Positions 6,686-8,913 of a DNA stretch of 8,913 nucleotides are shown here, piece after piece. How positions within the stretch are numbered: position 1 is the first letter of the stretch; every line of letters starts with the position of its first letter. The stretch is from Desulfurococcales archaeon. Lineage in GTDB: Archaea; Thermoproteota; Thermoprotei_A; Sulfolobales; Desulfurococcaceae. The notes under the pieces are model-generated. The model did not search any database. It was not told the DNA's origin and worked only from the letters and a program-made list of their open reading frames with translations. Made by a program: the position numbers and the translations under genes. Location of the stretch: the NCBI GenBank assembly GCA_027028805.1, contig JALVHX010000201.1, forward strand, positions 1-8,913. The letters are read 5' to 3'.

Positions 6686-7684
6686 TTGGGGGCTGTGGAG
6701 GTTGTTGTTGCGAGCGGTAAGGGTGGTGTGGGTAAGACGTTTTTCTCGGCTGAGCTGGGCTTGGCGCTTGCGGGGAGGGGTTTGAGGCTTGTGGCCGCGG
6801 ATGCTGATGCCGAGGCTCCTAATCTGCACCTGGTGCTGGGTGTGGATGACTGGGATGTTGTTGATGTTTATAGGGAGGGGAGGGTGGCTTTTATCCGGGG
6901 TGATCTATGTACTGGGTGTGGTTTGTGTGAGGAGGCGTGTGGTCTTGGCGCGATAAGCCATGAGGGCGGCGTGTATAGGGTTAACCAGTGGATTTGTGAG
7001 GGGTGTCTCACCTGTAGCCTTGTTTGCCCGGTTAAGGCTGTAAGGTATAGGTTTAATGTTGAGGCCGGGTGGCTGCGGGTTAAGAGGGATACTGGCTACG
7101 GGTTTCCCTTGGTGTCTGCCAGGATTAGGCCTGGTAGGCCTAATTCTGGTAAGCTTGTGACGCTTGTTAAGAATACTGCTCATAGGTTGCTGGGCGGCGG
7201 TGATGGTGTTGTGCTTGTTGATGCCGCGGCGGGTATAGGGTGTCAGGTTATATCGAGTCTTGCCGGCGCCCACGCTGCTGTGTTGGTGGCTGAGCCTACT
7301 CCGGCGGGGCTCCATGATCTGCGGAGGATTCACAGGCTTCTCCTCCACTTCGCCATACCCGCCGCCCTCGTGGTGAATAAGGCTGATATTAATCCTGGGC
7401 TGGCCGCGGAGATCAGGAGGTATGCTGAGAGGAACAATATAATGTATCTCGGAAGCATACCGTATGACGACCATGTTCCAAGGGCTATGGCTGCTCGGCG
7501 GCCTCTCTCGAGGATTTATCCCGGCTCCCCTGCCTCTAAGAAGGCTGTTGAGCTGGCCGGGCGTGTTGTGGATGAGATCGTGTTGAATATTGAGGAGTGG
7601 AGGATGCGGTATAGGCCTGAGAAGCCTGTCCCCTTCGTGCCGCGCACCATTAAGCCCGACGAGCTCTCCAGGATACATGGATAA
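6686..7684 (+). CDS. MinD/ParA-family ATPase with inserted double [4Fe-4S] ferredoxin domain, second of a pair
   Basis: A 332-residue paralogue of the preceding gene, with the same domain order. The Walker A is SGKGGVGKT (10-18) and the DxD element is AADADAEAPN (37-46). Ferredoxin ligands are C75xxC78xxC81xxxC85 and C104xxC107xxC110xxxC114-P. The Walker B-like VLVDAAAGIG lies at 176-185 and VVNKADI at 229-235. It has a more canonical Walker A than its neighbour and a C-terminal extension of about 30 residues (RMRYRPEKPVPFVPRTI region, 306-322) that the first copy lacks. The two probably act as a heterodimer or alternating dimers that couple ATP hydrolysis to electron transfer or cluster transfer; this is inferred from the family and the gene pair. 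The TTG at 6686 follows a perfect GGTGATC site. The gap to the upstream gene is 6 bases, so one transcript is expected. Confidence 0.88.
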   Translation: MGAVEVVVASGKGGVGKTFFSAELGLALAGRGLRLVAADADAEAPNLHLVLGVDDWDVVDVYREGRVAFIRGDLCTGCGLCEEACGLGAISHEGGVYRVNQWICEGCLTCSLVCPVKAVRYRFNVEAGWLRVKRDTGYGFPLVSARIRPGRPNSGKLVTLVKNTAHRLLGGGDGVVLVDAAAGIGCQVISSLAGAHAAVLVAEPTPAGLHDLRRIHRLLLHFAIPAALVVNKADINPGLAAEIRRYAERNNIMYLGSIPYDDHVPRAMAARRPLSRIYPGSPASKKAVELAGRVVDEIVLNIEEWRMRYRPEKPVPFVPRTIKPDELSRIHG

Positions 7685-7691
7685 GTGGCCG

Positions 7692-7718
7692 AGCCCTCCG
7701 GGGGCTGGCTCCGTGTTT
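7692..7718 (+). terminator. Small hairpin and T-run after the Fe-S ATPase operon
   Basis: AGCCC (7692-7696) and GGGCT (7702-7706) form a 5-base stem with a TCCGG loop immediately after the stop codon at 7684, and TTTT follows at about 7715-7718. This is a weak terminator candidate; the stronger T-rich tract for this strand is further on, at 7797-7805. Confidence 0.3.
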
Positions 7719-7785
7719 TCGGGAACTTATACGTAGTAGGGAATAGTAGGGAGAATATGTTTTTGCCCCTTGGGAATTGTGTGGT

Positions 7786-7808
7786 AAAAAACATGGTTTG
7801 TTTTTATA
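7786..7808. terminator. Convergent T-run terminator zone
   Basis: A6 at 7786-7791 is a T6 run on the minus strand, about 50 bases after the stop of the small basic protein. TTTGTTTTTAT at 7797-7807 is a T-run on the plus strand, about 115 bases after the ATPase operon. Back-to-back T-runs between converging genes are the typical archaeal termination signal. Confidence 0.55.
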
Positions 7809-7842
7809 TTGTCTTTCAATGCTGGTTTGCTGGGGGTTGCTG

Positions 7843-8019
7843 CTACTCGGCGGGCCCTATTATGCGGGCCACGCGTATCCCCGTGTAGGGGCTCTTGGCG
7901 AACGCGATCTTGACTTTGCGGCCGCTCTTCTGGGTATAGATCTTGACCTCGTACTCGTCGGTTTCGAAGGGCTTCTTGGCCTTTATGTCGAAGAACTTTA
8001 GCTTCGGGTTCTTGGGCAT
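7843..8019 (-). CDS. Small basic conserved-looking protein, 58 residues, unknown function
   Basis: I do not recognise a named family with confidence. The product is small and basic (11 Lys and 3 Arg against 6 acidic residues). It has no cysteines, signal peptide or membrane segment, starts MPKNPKLKFF, and has a likely beta-sheet core (EYEVKIYTQ, RKVKIAFAK) followed by SPYTGIRVARIIGP. Size, charge and an independent strong promoter would fit an abundant nucleic-acid-binding or ribosome-associated protein, but this is inference. It matches neither Cren7 nor Sul7d as I know them. An in-frame ATG at 8049 would give 68 residues. The ATG at 8019 is preferred because GGTGAT lies at 8024-8029, and because the TATA box at 8053-8064 places the transcript start near 8032, inside the longer version. 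Transcription ends towards the T-run at 7786. Confidence 0.75.
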   Translation of the reverse strand: MPKNPKLKFFDIKAKKPFETDEYEVKIYTQKSGRKVKIAFAKSPYTGIRVARIIGPAE

Positions 8020-8023
8020 CGCT

Positions 8024-8029
8024 ATCACC
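8024..8029 (-). promoter_or_regulatory. Ribosome binding site of the small basic protein
   Basis: GGTGAT on the minus strand, 4 bases before the ATG at 8019, decides between the two in-frame starts. Confidence 0.75.
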
Positions 8030-8052
8030 GTATCATATATATTATACATAAT

Positions 8053-8064
8053 GGTTTATAAACC
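8053..8064 (-). promoter_or_regulatory. Palindromic TATA box of the small basic protein
   Basis: GGTTTATAAACC is a perfect 12-base palindrome with a consensus archaeal TATA core. On the minus strand it predicts a start near 8032, a leader of about 13 bases and the ATG at 8019. Being symmetric, it could also direct rightward transcription into the A/C-rich region. Confidence 0.65.
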
Positions 8065-8091
8065 CTACAACTAATCGCTAACCCTACAACT
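8061..8091. repeat. Tandem 12-base repeats abutting the promoter
   Basis: AACCCTACAACT occurs exactly twice, at 8061-8072 and 8080-8091, with a 19-base period. The first copy overlaps the edge of the TATA palindrome, so on the minus strand both lie at the BRE and just upstream. Two same-face sites close to two helical turns apart suggest an activator or dimeric regulator. Confidence 0.6.
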
Positions 8092-8282
8092 ATCCCTTAA
8101 TGCATATTCAAGAAACAGCGAAAAAGACAACCAGGAAAAAATAAGCGTAGAACAATATATAAAAGAGTACACAGGCCTCACCATAACTGTATAAAAACAA
8201 AAAACAAAGAACAAACACTACGACATCAAACCAATAGAAAAACATAAAACCCCAAACAACCAAAAACAAATACCACGAAAAC
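8092..8282. other. A-rich, gene-free stretch before tRNA-Gly
   Basis: By hand count, bases 8101-8280 hold 102 A, 39 C, 19 G and 20 T, about 78% A+C. I see no ORF with coding character. TATA-like elements on the plus strand occur at about 8153-8164 (AATATATAAAAG) and 8237-8247. Either could serve the tRNA or an untranslated transcript, but in such A-rich DNA they carry little weight. Confidence 0.5.
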
Positions 8283-8361
8283 GCGGCGGTCGTCCAGCCT
8301 GGCCTAGGACGCCGGCCCCCCAAGCCGGAGACCCCGGGTTCAAATCCCGGCCGCCGCACCA
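8283..8361 (+). tRNA. tRNA-Gly (anticodon CCC), CCA end encoded
   Basis: A complete cloverleaf can be drawn. The acceptor GCGGCGG (8283-8289) pairs with CCGCCGC (8351-8357) without mismatches. The D stem is GTCC/GGAC (8292-8295, 8307-8310), with AG and GG in the loop. The anticodon stem is CCGGC/GCCGG (8312-8316, 8324-8328), with loop CCCCCAA at 8317-8323. The T arm is CCGGG/CCCGG with loop TTCAAAT (8339-8345). A73 and a genomic CCA end at 8361. The anticodon at 8319-8321 is CCC, reading the glycine codon GGG; the GCGGC acceptor also suits glycine. There is no intron. Position 33, nearly always U, is C here. It stands alone, downstream of an A/C-rich stretch and 114 bases from the first decayed CRISPR repeat. 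Confidence 0.95.
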
Positions 8362-8475
8362 TTCACCACAAACAAACACAACAAACCAATACCACCAACC
8401 CCTACCACTACCATCTAACAGTCTCCCTTTTCTGTTATTGCATAGACACCAATATTGAAAACACGACTCGGAGAA
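8362..8475. other. G-free spacer and CRISPR trailer region
   Basis: From 8357 to 8420 the plus strand contains no G at all: 64 bases that are almost entirely A and C. A T-rich segment at 8427-8439 follows. It may be a tRNA terminator or the 3' half of a further decayed CRISPR repeat: bases 8427-8441 match 11 of the last 15 repeat positions, with no match in the first nine. No gene is visible. Confidence 0.45.
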
Positions 8476-8913
8476 CTTTCATTTCTTTTCCATTATTACT
8501 GTTTATTAGAAGCATATGTTTTCCAGACTAAACGTAAAAACTTCCAATTCTTTTCTGTTACTACCTAACAACCCGGAATTTGAGGAGATAATAGCTGATA
8601 TAGTATCTTCCAATTCTTTGTTGTTGTTACTGTCAGATCTATTTCAACGAGTATGCCGTAGAAGTGTCTCCCTTCCAATTCTTTGTTGTTGTTACATATG
8701 TTCCGGGAGACAGCGAAGTACTCGAGGCAGTGGAAACTTCCAATTCTTTGTTGTTGTTACAGGATCTGTGAACCTTTCGCACAGAATAGGACACCGGTCT
8801 CTTCCAATTCTTTGTTGTTGTTACTCTAGTTCACCCCCCTTATCCTGTTGGCTAGCCTGTATCTTCCAATTCTTTGTTGTTGTTACATCAACATGCAGGT
8901 CCTTGGTTACATC
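8476..8913 (-). CRISPR. CRISPR array, trailer end; continues beyond the window
   Basis: Five identical 24-base repeats lie at 8607-8630, 8672-8695, 8737-8760, 8801-8824 and 8863-8886, each beginning CTTCCAATTC and ending GTTGTTAC on the plus strand. To their left is a variant with 20 of 24 matches (8541-8564), then one with 17 of 24 (8476-8499). Spacers are 38-42 bases and unrelated to each other; a last, incomplete spacer begins at 8887. On the minus strand the repeat ends GAATTGGAAG, close to the GAATTGAAAG end of Sulfolobus-type repeats, so the crRNA 5' handle would be ATTGGAAG and transcription runs leftwards. Decay at the left end fits a trailer, so leader and newest spacers should lie to the right, outside the window. 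No cas gene is visible; the type cannot be assigned, but type I-A or III would be usual for such repeats. Confidence 0.96.

Noticed and set aside
5642..6829. A 395-residue minus-strand ORF
   Set aside because: It is rich in Thr, Asn, Pro and His, lies antisense to both Fe-S ATPase genes, and results from their G/T-rich codons leaving no stops on the complement.
7685..7888. A 67-residue plus-strand ORF after the ATPase operon
   Set aside because: It begins directly at the stop codon of the upstream gene, crosses the terminator zone and runs into the small minus-strand gene.
8020..8049. N-terminal extension of the small basic protein to the ATG at 8049
   Set aside because: The predicted transcript start near 8032 lies inside it, and the GGTGAT site serves the ATG at 8019.
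8050..8282. Replication-origin ORB elements in the A-rich region
   Set aside because: I looked for the GGAAAC...GGGG-type core and found none, so only the composition switch itself is reported.
8108..8362. An 84-residue minus-strand ORF starting MVRRPGFEPG
   Set aside because: This is the well-known artefact of translating the reverse complement of a tRNA; the rest is the A/C-rich spacer read as Phe/Val/Leu.

Overview
The window looks like a hyperthermophilic archaeon, most likely a crenarchaeon of the Desulfurococcales/Pyrodictiaceae type. The signs are archaeal TATA boxes, GGTGA(TC) ribosome binding sites, GTG and TTG starts, heavy AGG/ATA codon use, an archaeal-type tyrosyl-tRNA synthetase, a CCA-encoding tRNA, and a CRISPR array with 24-base repeats whose transcribed end is a close variant of the ATTGAAAG handle. 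No single gene proves the genus.

Layout. At 1-982 (minus strand, running off the left edge) lies tyrosyl-tRNA synthetase. It diverges from an endonuclease IV/xylose-isomerase-like TIM barrel (1227-2162, plus). A GC-rich hairpin separates that from a superfamily 2 helicase of the Hef/FANCM/RIG-I branch (2306-4084, plus) that has no nuclease domain. The helicase overlaps tail-to-tail with a minus-strand pair: an MFS transporter (4051-5229) preceded by a Lin0512-family protein of unknown function (5208-5645). A short divergent region leads to a tight plus-strand operon of two related MinD/ParA-type ATPases (5786-6679 and 6686-7684). Each carries an inserted double [4Fe-4S] ferredoxin module. A T-rich convergent terminator zone follows, then a small basic minus-strand protein (7843-8019) with a very clear promoter and ribosome binding site.

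From about 8050 the + strand changes abruptly from G/T-rich to A/C-rich and carries almost nothing until a tRNA-Gly(CCC) at 8283-8361. The last 440 bases are the trailer end of a CRISPR array that continues past the right edge. It has five identical repeats, then progressively decayed copies toward the tRNA. The repeat sequence indicates that crRNA is transcribed leftwards from a leader outside the window. No cas genes are present here.

How the genes work together. Three associations can be argued: Lin0512 with the MFS transporter (overlapping genes), the two Fe-S ATPases (6-base gap, the second ribosome binding site lying over the first stop codon), and perhaps the tRNA beside the CRISPR trailer. 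The rest looks like independent housekeeping or accessory genes. The parts least explained by known systems are the Fe-S ATPase pair without the NifX/NifB-like partners that usually accompany it, the Lin0512-transporter unit, the composition flip near 8050, and the shared variant in the old CRISPR repeats.
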